Shown in pieces: positions 1 through 6,846 of a stretch of 10,403 nucleotides of DNA; the stretch's first letter is position 1, and each line of letters starts with the position of its first letter. The notes beneath the pieces are model-generated. The model did not search any database, was not told the DNA's origin, and saw only the letters and a program-made list of their open reading frames with translations. The translations under genes were made by a program, and so were the position numbers. The stretch is from Hyphomicrobiales bacterium (GTDB lineage Bacteria; Pseudomonadota; Alphaproteobacteria; Rhizobiales; Devosiaceae), in assembly GCA_028290345.1 (NCBI GenBank), contig JAQGKB010000051.1, positions 1 through 10,403 on the forward strand, in the 5' to 3' direction.

Positions 1-1
1 C

Positions 2-640
2 GTTTTCTTCAGCTTTTCGCGCGCGGCCTGGGGCAATCTGCTTGGGTCCTCGATCATGGTGTTCCTGCTGTGCTTTGCCCTCGAGGCCAATGCGCGCATG
101 AAGGTGAAGATGTTGATCCTCGCCATGGCCGGCGGTTTCTCGCTAGTCGTCGCGCTCGGCGGAATGTTGAGCGTTCCGGCCGTCGGAGACATGTTTTCGC
201 AGCGCGCCAGCGTCGAGCAGAATTACGACAGCGGCGAAACCGGCCGCTTCGGACGGCAAGGATTTGCGTTCGAACTGGCGCTGAACAATCCGTGGGGCAT
301 CGGCCCGGGCGAATTCCGCAACATGCGGGTCACCGAGGAACCGCACGACAGCTACGTCAACGTGCTGCACGTCTATGGCTGGGGCGGCGGCCTTTGCTAT
401 TACCTGCTGATCATCGCCACGCTATGGCGAGGGATCGGCATGCTGGCGCAGCGATCGCCCAACCGGTTGCTGCTGATCCCGCTCGTCGCGTGTTACATCT
501 CGCTGGTCGTTGAAGCCGGCATCATCGATGCCGACCACTGGCGGCATTACTACCTCATCGTCGGCTTGATCTGGGGCGTTTCGACCGGCTACAGAAAGAT
601 AGGGCCGGGACAGGAGAAGCCGCAGTCGGCGCTGGTCTAG
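2..640 (+). CDS. O-antigen ligase/polymerase (Wzy/WaaL-like) membrane protein, 3' part
   Basis: The frame is open from the left edge, so the start and N-terminal half lie outside; 212 residues are visible and end at TAG. The family acts in the inner membrane, joining or polymerising undecaprenyl-linked glycans for O-antigen or exopolysaccharide. Seen here: an SFSRAAWG stretch at visible residues 4-11, matching the S-x-SR-x-[AG]-W motif at the start of the Wzy_C region; two hydrophobic segments; a long polar, presumably periplasmic loop holding GIGPGEF (99-105) and then HDSYVN (115-120), the G-x-G-x(n)-H-[DN]-[SY] pattern typical of these enzymes; and three more hydrophobic segments to the C-terminus. 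The tail is short and basic. It runs tail-to-tail into the kinase gene with a 4-nt overlap. Family placement is good; substrate and ligase-versus-polymerase role cannot be told from this part. Confidence 0.8.
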   Translation, partial: VFFSFSRAAWGNLLGSSIMVFLLCFALEANARMKVKMLILAMAGGFSLVVALGGMLSVPAVGDMFSQRASVEQNYDSGETGRFGRQGFAFELALNNPWGIGPGEFRNMRVTEEPHDSYVNVLHVYGWGGGLCYYLLIIATLWRGIGMLAQRSPNRLLLIPLVACYISLVVEAGIIDADHWRHYYLIVGLIWGVSTGYRKIGPGQEKPQSALV

Positions 641-1626
641 CTCTGCAAATAGTCCGTGGCGAGTTGCGCGGAAACGGCCGCGAACCGTGGAGCATGCTGG
701 AGCGCCAGGTCGGTATCACGATGCGAGCCGATCCAGGCGAGCAGCGCCATGCGGCGCAGCATGACCATGGTGTCGATCGCCGCAAGATCGACATCCGAAA
801 GCGCCCGCAATTGGCCATAACCAGCGACCCAACTGGCTTTCAACGCCGGAATGGCCGGGCTGTCCTCGAAGAACGACACCGCTGCGGCGAAGTCGTACAT
901 GAACCAGCAGAAGCCACAGTCATCGAAGTCGATGAGCACGATCCGGTTGCCGTCGATCAGCAGATTGGCGAGGCGCATGTCGGCGTGGATGAGGCCGAAG
1001 ACGCCAGCGGACTGTCCGTAGGCGGCGAGTTCTGCTCGCAGCCTTGCATCCAGCCGATCCAGGATTGCGCGATTGCTGCCATCGACGCCCGGCGCGGTTC
1101 GCCAATCGCCCCACAGACCACCTGGATCGAGGATCGACGCGGCGTTCCAGGTGGGGCGCTCGAACCAGTGCGGCGGCCGCCATTGTTCAACATGGGCGTG
1201 GGTTTGGGCGGCGATGCGGCCAAGCGTCTTGAAGTGTGCCCGGAGGTCTTCGTCCGGCTGGGGCTCCCTGCCCGGCTCGAAGGCAAACAGCACTGCACGC
1301 TGCGGTGCCCCGTTGAGCCTCACGCTCTGCAGAAGCGCCCCATCCATGCCCGGCAGCGGCCTTGGAACCGGCAGTCCGGTATTGGCGGCGAGTGCCTTGA
1401 CCCAGGCCAGTTCGCTCTCGATCGCCGCGTCGCTCTGATAGCCGGCGCGATGCACGCGCAGAATGTGCCGACCGCGGTCCGAGCTGTCGATGCGAAACGT
1501 CTGGTTTTCCGAGATGTTGATCAGGGCTGCCGCCCCGCCCCGGGTTTCGGCCCAGAGATGCAGCCACCGATCGATCGATTGCGGGCCGTGGTCCGCAGTC
1601 GCAGTTTTCGAATGTTCCGGCGTCAC
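637..1626 (-). CDS. APH-fold phosphotransferase (small-molecule or protein kinase)
   Basis: This 329-residue protein of the aminoglycoside/choline/homoserine kinase-like superfamily (APH, PF01636) transfers the gamma-phosphate of ATP to a small molecule or protein; the substrate is not deducible. The catalytic loop IHADMRLANLL (213-223) supplies the Brenner motif H214-x-D216-x4-N221, and the metal-binding DFD is at 233-235 (LIDFDDC). In the N-lobe, LRVHR (56-60) sits where the ATP-binding basic residue is expected, as Arg rather than Lys, as in many relatives. Overall layout recalls the SrkA/YihE and homoserine-kinase-II branch. The start is GTG, and its four bases GTGA overlap the TGA of the upstream ABC exporter gene, implying translational coupling and a joint pathway. 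The stop shares CTAG with the convergent polysaccharide gene. It is unlikely to be an antibiotic-resistance kinase given this context, but that is inference. Confidence 0.85.
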   Translation of the reverse strand: MTPEHSKTATADHGPQSIDRWLHLWAETRGGAAALINISENQTFRIDSSDRGRHILRVHRAGYQSDAAIESELAWVKALAANTGLPVPRPLPGMDGALLQSVRLNGAPQRAVLFAFEPGREPQPDEDLRAHFKTLGRIAAQTHAHVEQWRPPHWFERPTWNAASILDPGGLWGDWRTAPGVDGSNRAILDRLDARLRAELAAYGQSAGVFGLIHADMRLANLLIDGNRIVLIDFDDCGFCWFMYDFAAAVSFFEDSPAIPALKASWVAGYGQLRALSDVDLAAIDTMVMLRRMALLAWIGSHRDTDLALQHAPRFAAVSAQLATDYLQS

Positions 1627-3431
1627 GCGATCATCAGTCCCTTGGTCAGTTCCAGCGCCTGGCGCTCGAACAGGCGGCGGTAAATTCCGCCGTTACGGCC
1701 GACGAGCATGCCGTGCGTGCCCTCTTCCACGATTCGGCCGTTGTCGAACACCAGCAGCCGATCGAGCGCCCTGACGGTCGACAGGCGGTGGGCGATGACC
1801 AGTGTCGTCCGTCCGACCATCAGCCGTTCCATCGCTTCCTGGATCAAGACTTCCGACTCGGAATCAAGGCTCGACGTCGCCTCGTCCATGATCAGGATCG
1901 GCGAATTGGAGAGGAACGCCCGGGCGATGGCCACGCGCTGGCGCTCCCCGCCGGAAAGCTTGATGCCGCGCTCGCCGACCAAGGTTTCGTAGCCCTTGGG
2001 CAGCTTCATGATGAAATCGTGCGAGCTCGCCTGCCTCGCCGCCTCCTCAATCTCGGCGCGCGTGGCGCCCGGGCGGGCATAGGCGATGTTGTCGGCCAGC
2101 GAGCGGTGGAACAGCACCGGCTCCTGCTGCACGATGGCGATCTGCGCACGCAACGATTGCTGGGTCACCGTGGCAATATCCTGTCCGTCGATCAGAATGC
2201 GGCCGCCGGTGACGTCGTAGAGCCGTTGGATCAGCTTGACGAACGTCGTCTTGCCCGATCCGGAATGGCCGACCAGCCCGACCTTTTCACCCGGCGCAAT
2301 CTTCACCGAAAAGTCACGATAGAGCGGCGTGACATGGCTGCCATACTGGAAAGTCACGTTGTCGAAGGCGATGCCGCCCTCGGAGATCGCGATCGGGCAA
2401 GCGCCCGGCCGATCCTCGACGCCGAGGGGCTGGCCATGGATATCAACCAGTTCCTCCATATCGTTGACGGCGCGCTGCAGGTTGCGGACATGCAGACCCA
2501 CGTCGCGGAGATAGCCCTGCAAGACGAAGAACGAGGTCAGTACGAAGGCAATATCGCCGGCGCGCGCCAGCCCCATGCGCCAGAGGGCGAGGCCGGCCCC
2601 GACGATTGCGCCGCGCAGCGCCACCAGCATGACGCCCTGCACGCTGCCGTTGAGGGTCCCGCGCTGCCAGGTGCGCCGGGTGCGGCTGCGCCACTTGCCG
2701 AGCACGATGGCGAGCCGCGCCTCTTCGCGATCCTCGGCCCCAAAGGCCTTGACCACCGGATTGCAACTGATGGCATCGGCGAGGGCGCCGCCCAACCGCG
2801 TATCCCAGGCATTGGCGAGGCTTGCCGCAGGAGCCACGTAGCCGACGGACATGACGACCGTCAGCACGACATAGAGCACAGAACCGATCCCGACGATGGC
2901 GCCCATGGCGGGCCAGAACCAGCCCAGCAACACCGTGGTGCCGACCAGCATGACCACGGACGGCAGGAGCGCGATCAGGAGCGTATCGTTGAGCAAATCG
3001 AGCGCGAACATGCCGCGGGTGATCTTTCGCACGGTCGAGCCGGCGAAGCTGTTGGCATGCCAATCGGTCGAGAACCGCTGCACATGATGGAAGGCGCCGT
3101 TGGCGATCTCGGACATCATTTTCAGCGTCATGGTGATGATATGCATGAAGGCATACTGGCGCAGCAGCACCGCCCCAAGCCCGAGGGCGATCAGCATGAC
3201 GAAGGCAGTGATGCCGGCGTTCCAGGCGATCTCGTCGGTGGCCGCGCCATTGGACACGGCGTCGACCAGCCGCCCCGAATAGAGCGGGGTCAGCACGTCG
3301 GCGAGCGTCGACAGCAGCACCACGCAACAGATCAGCGCGATGCGCACCGGTTGCCGGCGCCAATGCGAGGCCGTGAAGCCGAGGACGCTGCGGAACGCAT
3401 CGCCGCGAAAGTCGAGCTTGAGTCGAGCCAT
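1623..3431 (-). CDS. ABC exporter half-transporter (fused permease-ATPase, MsbA/MDR-like)
   Basis: From the ATG at 3431 the product has 602 residues, the usual length of a type IV (B-family) ABC exporter that dimerises in the inner membrane. Residues about 20-330 form the transmembrane domain, with hydrophobic helices near 29-50, 73-90, 150-170 and 177-200. The nucleotide-binding domain follows: A-loop Tyr363, Walker A GHSGSGKT (388-395), Q-loop IVQQEP (433-438), signature LSGGE (492-496), Walker B ILIMDEA (512-518) with catalytic Glu517, and H-loop His548 in VIAHRL. All key residues are intact, so it should hydrolyse ATP. The frame stays open to a TTG at 3521, but the extra 30 residues look unlike a family N-terminus and neither start has a good Shine-Dalgarno. 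It is coupled by a GTGA overlap to the kinase downstream. Exported substrate unknown; a lipid, glycan precursor or drug are all possible. Confidence 0.88.
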   Translation of the reverse strand: MARLKLDFRGDAFRSVLGFTASHWRRQPVRIALICCVVLLSTLADVLTPLYSGRLVDAVSNGAATDEIAWNAGITAFVMLIALGLGAVLLRQYAFMHIITMTLKMMSEIANGAFHHVQRFSTDWHANSFAGSTVRKITRGMFALDLLNDTLLIALLPSVVMLVGTTVLLGWFWPAMGAIVGIGSVLYVVLTVVMSVGYVAPAASLANAWDTRLGGALADAISCNPVVKAFGAEDREEARLAIVLGKWRSRTRRTWQRGTLNGSVQGVMLVALRGAIVGAGLALWRMGLARAGDIAFVLTSFFVLQGYLRDVGLHVRNLQRAVNDMEELVDIHGQPLGVEDRPGACPIAISEGGIAFDNVTFQYGSHVTPLYRDFSVKIAPGEKVGLVGHSGSGKTTFVKLIQRLYDVTGGRILIDGQDIATVTQQSLRAQIAIVQQEPVLFHRSLADNIAYARPGATRAEIEEAARQASSHDFIMKLPKGYETLVGERGIKLSGGERQRVAIARAFLSNSPILIMDEATSSLDSESEVLIQEAMERLMVGRTTLVIAHRLSTVRALDRLLVFDNGRIVEEGTHGMLVGRNGGIYRRLFERQALELTKGLMIA

Positions 3432-3548
3432 GATATCGATCCGGTCGCGCGAGAGGTCGCCGGTCCCAAAAACTGAAGAAACAGAAAATCCGTTCGGCAG
3501 GAGAACAATACCCGGAGCCAAGAACGGAGGCTGCAGAACGGTGGCGGG

Positions 3549-3565
3549 TCCCGCTTAACGCGGGA
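3549..3565. other. small hairpin in the 275-base gap upstream of the ABC exporter
   Basis: TCCCGC and GCGGGA pair perfectly (6 bp) around the loop TTAAC. There is no U-tract on either strand, so it is not a classical terminator. It lies between the end of the 73-residue membrane protein gene (3707) and the exporter start (3431), where it could sit in the exporter's 5' leader. Apart from this hairpin and a possible 13-codon reading frame at 3586-3627, I see no gene or clear promoter in 3432-3706. Confidence 0.3.
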
Positions 3566-3706
3566 GCGGCAAACCAGACCTAGATTCAGCCGGTCTCGCC
3601 GAGGAAGACGATCGGAAATGCTGCCAATGTCGCCTCCTCTGATTGCGGCGGGAGTGCTCTTATAGGCCAGCAGTTTCGGTTCGCCAAGCCATGAAAGTAG
3701 GTCGCT

Positions 3707-3928
3707 TCAGATCGATTTGCAGCGTAGCCACCAGCGGCGCAGCGCCACGAGCGACCAAATGCCCTCGACAAGTCCGAACGGCCATGCACCCTGCACAAAA
3801 CCATAGATCGAGCCCAGCAGGCACGCAAAGGCAAAGCCCAGCGTCCGCCAATGCGATCGGGAATCAAAGGCATAGCAGATGAGCATCGCTGAGACGGCGA
3901 AGAGGCCGAAGGCTGTAAGCGCGTCCAT
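3707..3928 (-). CDS. small two-helix membrane protein, conserved hypothetical
   Basis: This 73-residue protein has no function that I know. It starts at ATG and is strongly hydrophobic. One helix spans about 3-21 (ALTAFGLFAVSAMLICYAF) and a second about 29-47. A distinctive tail, YGFVQGAWPFGLVEGIW (42-58), is followed by ALRRWW and a basic end, suggesting a re-entrant or interfacial segment with a cytoplasmic positive C-terminus. I recall very similar short proteins annotated as hypothetical in many Hyphomicrobiales genomes, which supports it as a real gene, but this is memory rather than a search. It begins 25 nt beyond the tRNA-Pro 3' end on the same strand, so it may be read from the tRNA promoter. 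No strong Shine-Dalgarno is visible. Overlapping longer frames lack such features. Confidence 0.75.
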   Translation of the reverse strand: MDALTAFGLFAVSAMLICYAFDSRSHWRTLGFAFACLLGSIYGFVQGAWPFGLVEGIWSLVALRRWWLRCKSI

Positions 3929-3953
3929 CGATGCAGGCCAAGAACGGGGATTT

Positions 3954-4030
3954 TGGTCGGAGTGGCCGGATTTGAACCGACGACCCTCTGTCCCCCAGAC
4001 AGATGCGCTACCAGGCTGCGCTACACCCCG
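3954..4030 (-). tRNA. tRNA-Pro, anticodon GGG
   Basis: The 77-nt cloverleaf is complete and the CCA end is encoded. The acceptor arms CGGGGTG and CACTCCG pair with one G-U. The D-arm region is GCGCAGCCTGGTAGCGC. The anticodon stem TCTGT/ACAGA closes the loop CTGGGGG, giving anticodon GGG, which reads proline CCC and CCU. The T-arm GTCGG-TTCAAAT-CCGGC is canonical, and the discriminator is A followed by CCA. A tRNA-Pro near merR-ihfA is, to my recollection, a recurring arrangement in Hyphomicrobiales. I see no repeat of its 3' end elsewhere in the window, so no sign of an integrated element. Confidence 0.97.
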
Positions 4031-4043
4031 ACTGAAGGGAAGC

Positions 4044-4070
4044 CGTATATTCCGTGGGCATTTGGTGCAA
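4044..4070 (-). promoter_or_regulatory. probable promoter of tRNA-Pro
   Basis: On the minus strand, TTGCAC (4065-4070) and TATACG (4044-4049) are 15 nt apart, slightly short for a housekeeping sigma promoter; reading the -35 as CTTGCA, the alphaproteobacterial form, gives 16 nt. The predicted start of transcription near 4037 would leave a 5' leader of only a few bases before the mature tRNA end at 4030, as is common for tRNA genes. Confidence 0.45.
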
Positions 4071-4102
4071 GTGCTAAAATCGATCCGCGTCTCAAGAAAA
4101 GG

Positions 4103-4125
4103 AAAAAAGCCAGCGACTTCGGGCT
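4103..4125 (-). terminator. possible Rho-independent terminator of the response regulator gene
   Basis: Read on the minus strand, AGCC (from 4125) and GGCT (ending 4108) can pair, with an inner CGA/TCG pairing, and six T (4108-4103) follow directly, then CCTTTTC. The stem is short and bulged, so strength is doubtful. The U-tract and its position 17 nt past the stop codon fit a terminator separating this gene from the tRNA promoter just downstream. Confidence 0.4.
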
Positions 4126-4141
4126 GATGCGCCGCGAGTGA

Positions 4142-4552
4142 TCAGCGTTCGCTTTCATTGGCGAGTGAGGGTTTTCGCGCCGTAGCTTGCAGCAATGCTG
4201 AGCGCAACTCAGCCTCGCCGAAGGGCTTGGCGAGGGTGGGAACGTTGCGGAAACGCGCAGCGATGCCGTCGGGATCGATGCCGGTCGAGAACAACAGGGG
4301 AATTGACTGCCCGACCAGGAAATCGGCGAAGAAATAGCTCTCGCCCTCCCTGAGTCTGACATCGAGAATAACGCAATCGACTGGGGTTTCATCCAGGAGC
4401 CGGCGCGCGGCGCTCAGGTCGCTGGCCAACCTGACCTGCTGCACGCCCAAGTCGGCCAGCATGTCTTCCAGCATCATGGCGATAAGTGGCTCATCGTCCA
4501 CCACCAGGACGGTCTTCAAATACAGGGGCGTCGGATTTCCTTCGAACGACAT
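4142..4552 (-). CDS. single-domain response regulator (receiver only)
   Basis: The 136-residue product is a lone receiver (REC) domain that takes a phosphoryl group from a histidine kinase and passes it on or signals by protein contact; there is no DNA-binding or enzymatic output domain. The acidic pair is D19-D20 in VLVVDDEP, the phospho-acceptor D64 in VILDVRL, the switch threonine T90 in FSTGID (88-93), and the invariant K109-P110-F111. The ATG at 4552 is chosen over an in-frame GTG at 4585 because GGGAG lies 5 nt upstream of it. FSTGID resembles the FAT-GUY motif of receivers tied to the alphaproteobacterial general stress response, but the final aromatic residue is Asp here. No cognate kinase is nearby. 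It stands alone between the hairpin-rich gap and tRNA-Pro. Confidence 0.9.
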   Translation of the reverse strand: MSFEGNPTPLYLKTVLVVDDEPLIAMMLEDMLADLGVQQVRLASDLSAARRLLDETPVDCVILDVRLREGESYFFADFLVGQSIPLLFSTGIDPDGIAARFRNVPTLAKPFGEAELRSALLQATARKPSLANESER

Positions 4553-4557
4553 CTTTT

Positions 4558-4562
4558 CTCCC
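4558..4562 (-). promoter_or_regulatory. ribosome binding site fixing the response regulator start
   Basis: GGGAG on the minus strand lies 5 nt (AAAAG) before the ATG at 4552. It selects this start over the upstream GTG at 4585, whose extra 11 residues precede the receiver fold without adding to it. Confidence 0.6.
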
Positions 4563-4751
4563 GGAGAACTCACCACACTGCCCACCGCGCGGGAGTCTTA
4601 CTCGGCGATTTGGGAACGGATTATGTCCTACGTTAACTTTGAAAGCAGCCGCCGCGGTTAGTTGTGCAAAATTCGCGTTCGCGCAGTTCGATCCGGGTTA
4701 TCTGCATTTCCGCGATCCGGGCCTGGGCGGAGCAGCGCCGTCGGGCGATCA

Positions 4752-4785
4752 GCCCGCCGCGGGCTCCCTGGCAGTCGCGGCGGGC
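4752..4785. repeat. perfect 10-bp inverted repeat, strong hairpin
   Basis: GCCCGCCGCG (4752-4761) is exactly complementary to CGCGGCGGGC (4776-4785) around a 14-nt loop. No U-tract follows on either strand, so it is not a standard intrinsic terminator. It could be part of a structured RNA, an mRNA 3'-end stabiliser for the merR transcript, or a protein-binding palindrome. Confidence 0.6.
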
Positions 4786-4909
4786 GCTTCGTCCAGAGCC
4801 ATCCCTGCCCCAATGGCTGAAGCGCTCCAAAAAAGGGGGTGCAGGCCAAGACCCAGTCCGAGCCATCAGGCGACCGTCAGCCGGATGCCGAGCCGGTTGC
4901 CATGCTCGA

Positions 4910-4926
4910 CTAGCCTTTTCGGCTAG
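4910..4926 (-). terminator. hairpin overlapping the merR stop codon, possible weak terminator
   Basis: CTAGCC and GGCTAG pair perfectly (6 bp) around TTTTC. The merR TAG stop (4925-4923) is inside the right arm, so a hairpin would form as ribosomes leave. The bases after it on the minus strand are not T-rich, so termination would have to be factor-assisted, or the hairpin may only protect the mRNA end. Confidence 0.35.
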
Positions 4927-5420
4927 CTGCCCTCGCGGGCGCGCTCCAGAATACGTTTGCAATCCAGGAGTTCGCGCAGCACGGCCCCGAGCTTCTCCCG
5001 ATCCTCGTCGTCGAGGGCCTGGATCACCGGTTCGCTCGCAAACTGATGCGTTTCGGCCACATCCCTGCCTTCGACATAGGCCTGCGGGCCCTCGTCGAGG
5101 TCGGGCTCGCTGTCGGAGGGGAGCGGAACGAGGTTTTCGAGCGGCGTGCCATTGGCGATGGCAACGACATAGCGGCTGCCCTGATCCTTCAGGATCCGCT
5201 GCACGCCCTTGATGGTAAATCCCTGATCGTAGAGCAGGTGCCTGATGCCCTTGAGCAGGAGCACGTCTTCGGGCCGGTAGTAGCGCCGGCCGCCGCCGCG
5301 TTTCAGCGGCTTGATCGTGGAGAATCGAGTCTCCCAAAACCGCAGCACGTGCTGAGGCAGGTCCAACTCGTCTGCCGCTTCAGATATCGTTCGGAAGGCG
5401 TCCGGTGATTTTTCCACCAT
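4923..5420 (-). CDS. MerR-family transcriptional regulator
   Basis: The product has 165 residues. The N-terminal winged-helix MerR domain spans about 10-77: helix-turn-helix FRTISEAADELDLPQHVLRFWE (9-30), wing around KRGGGRRYYRPEDV (40-53), and the second helix pair LLLKGIRHLLYDQGFTIKGVQRIL. MerR proteins bind as dimers between promoter elements and untwist the spacer. After an acidic linker (100-140), a charged C-terminal helix (137-162) probably forms the dimer coiled coil. Only one cysteine (C154) is present, so the metal- or redox-sensing cysteine patterns of classical MerR, CueR or SoxR are absent and the signal is unknown. The ATG has TAAGGA just upstream. It lies 22 nt after ihfA and is almost surely cotranscribed with it, an arrangement I recall as common in Hyphomicrobiales. 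Confidence 0.9.
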   Translation of the reverse strand: MVEKSPDAFRTISEAADELDLPQHVLRFWETRFSTIKPLKRGGGRRYYRPEDVLLLKGIRHLLYDQGFTIKGVQRILKDQGSRYVVAIANGTPLENLVPLPSDSEPDLDEGPQAYVEGRDVAETHQFASEPVIQALDDEDREKLGAVLRELLDCKRILERAREGS

Positions 5421-5442
5421 CAGTCCTTATGGAAGAAAGCTT

Positions 5443-5754
5443 TTATTTTCCAGCGCGTACCATAGATTTATTGATCTTGGATTTCAACACGTTGCTTGGT
5501 TTGAACACCAAAACTTGTCGGGGCAGGATCGGGACTTCCTCGCCCGTCTTCGGATTCCGCCCGATTCGCTCGTTTTTGGAGCGTACCTGAAATGAGCCGA
5601 AAGATGATAACTTCACATTTCGCCCATTCACCAGCGCCTCACCGATCATGTCGAGTACCCGCTCGACGAGTTCGGCCGATTCGGTCCGCGACAAACCCAC
5701 GGATTCATAGACCGCTTCGGCCAGATCGGCTCGAGTGACAGTTTTCTGCGTCAT
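5443..5754 (-). CDS. ihfA: integration host factor subunit alpha
   Basis: The product has 103 residues, typical of IHF-alpha, which pairs with IHF-beta to bend DNA by about 160 degrees in recombination, replication and sigma-54 promoter control. Seen: the N-terminal helices TRADLAEAVYESVGLSRTES, then VKLSSFGSFQVRSKNERIGRNPKTGEEVPI (47-76), the HU/IHF signature with the DNA-intercalating proline at P68 of GRNPKTG, and the tail VFKPSNVLKSKIN. The RIGRNPKTGEEVPI form and the EAVYESVGLSRTES opening favour the alpha subunit over HU or IHF-beta. The ATG at 5754 is chosen because the 18 codons upstream are glycine-rich and outside the fold; GGGGGTAGG precedes this ATG. It lies 114 nt after fabH with its own likely promoter, and 22 nt before merR. 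Confidence 0.95.
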   Translation of the reverse strand: MTQKTVTRADLAEAVYESVGLSRTESAELVERVLDMIGEALVNGRNVKLSSFGSFQVRSKNERIGRNPKTGEEVPILPRQVLVFKPSNVLKSKINKSMVRAGK

Positions 5755-5838
5755 ACCTACCCCCGTTTGCGCCAAGCCAAGTTCGCCCTGACCGGCGCCC
5801 CCGCCCATGAGTTGATGAAAGACTAACGCCCTGAATCG

Positions 5839-5866
5839 ATTATGGCAATCAATCTAAAGGTTGCAA
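5839..5866 (-). promoter_or_regulatory. probable promoter of ihfA-merR
   Basis: On the minus strand TTGCAA (5866-5861; CTTGCA if shifted by one, close to the alphaproteobacterial CTTGAC) is followed after 16 nt by CATAAT (5844-5839). The predicted start near 5832 leaves an 77-nt leader to the ihfA ATG. It begins within a few bases of the fabH stop codon, so ihfA-merR can be expressed apart from plsX-fabH. Confidence 0.5.
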
Positions 5867-5868
5867 GT

Positions 5869-6842
<974 letters not shown>

Positions 6843-6846
<4 letters not shown>

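Larger units (their letters stand above)
4553..4922. other. 370-base non-coding, hairpin-rich stretch
   Basis: I find no convincing gene. The frames that cross it are arginine/proline-rich, have poor starts and resemble no family I know. It should hold the leader and promoter of the response regulator; a CATAAT box (minus, 4625-4620) is present but lacks a fitting -35. Three inverted repeats stand out: a perfect 10-bp stem (4752-4761 with 4776-4785), a 6-bp stem AGCCAT/ATGGCT (4797-4802 with 4813-4818), and a 6-bp stem at 4910-4926 beside the merR stop. Confidence 0.6.

Noticed and set aside
637..1626. Kinase as an aminoglycoside resistance enzyme
   Set aside because: Only the general APH fold motifs are present, and coupling to an exporter in a chromosomal setting gives no support for resistance.
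1713..3476. 587-codon plus-strand open frame opposite the ABC exporter
   Set aside because: It is the antisense shadow of a gene with intact ABC motifs; its His/Asp/Arg/Gln-rich product resembles no family and has no ribosome site.
3432..3521. 30-residue N-terminal extension of the ABC exporter from a TTG
   Set aside because: The added residues do not look like a family N-terminus and there is no Shine-Dalgarno; ATG at 3431 gives the usual length.
3954..4030. tRNA-Pro as an attachment site for an integrated element
   Set aside because: No integrase, no direct repeat of the tRNA 3' end and no foreign-looking genes are seen on either side.
4611..4640. GGAAC...CGTT spacing as an EcfG stress-sigma promoter near the response regulator
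   Set aside because: The two boxes are 13 nt apart rather than 16-17 and point to the plus strand, away from the gene.
4633..5337. 234-codon minus-strand frame overlapping merR and running into the gap
   Set aside because: The part within merR is a shifted frame of a clear MerR protein, and the remainder is Arg/Pro-rich with no recognisable domain; I kept the gap as non-coding.
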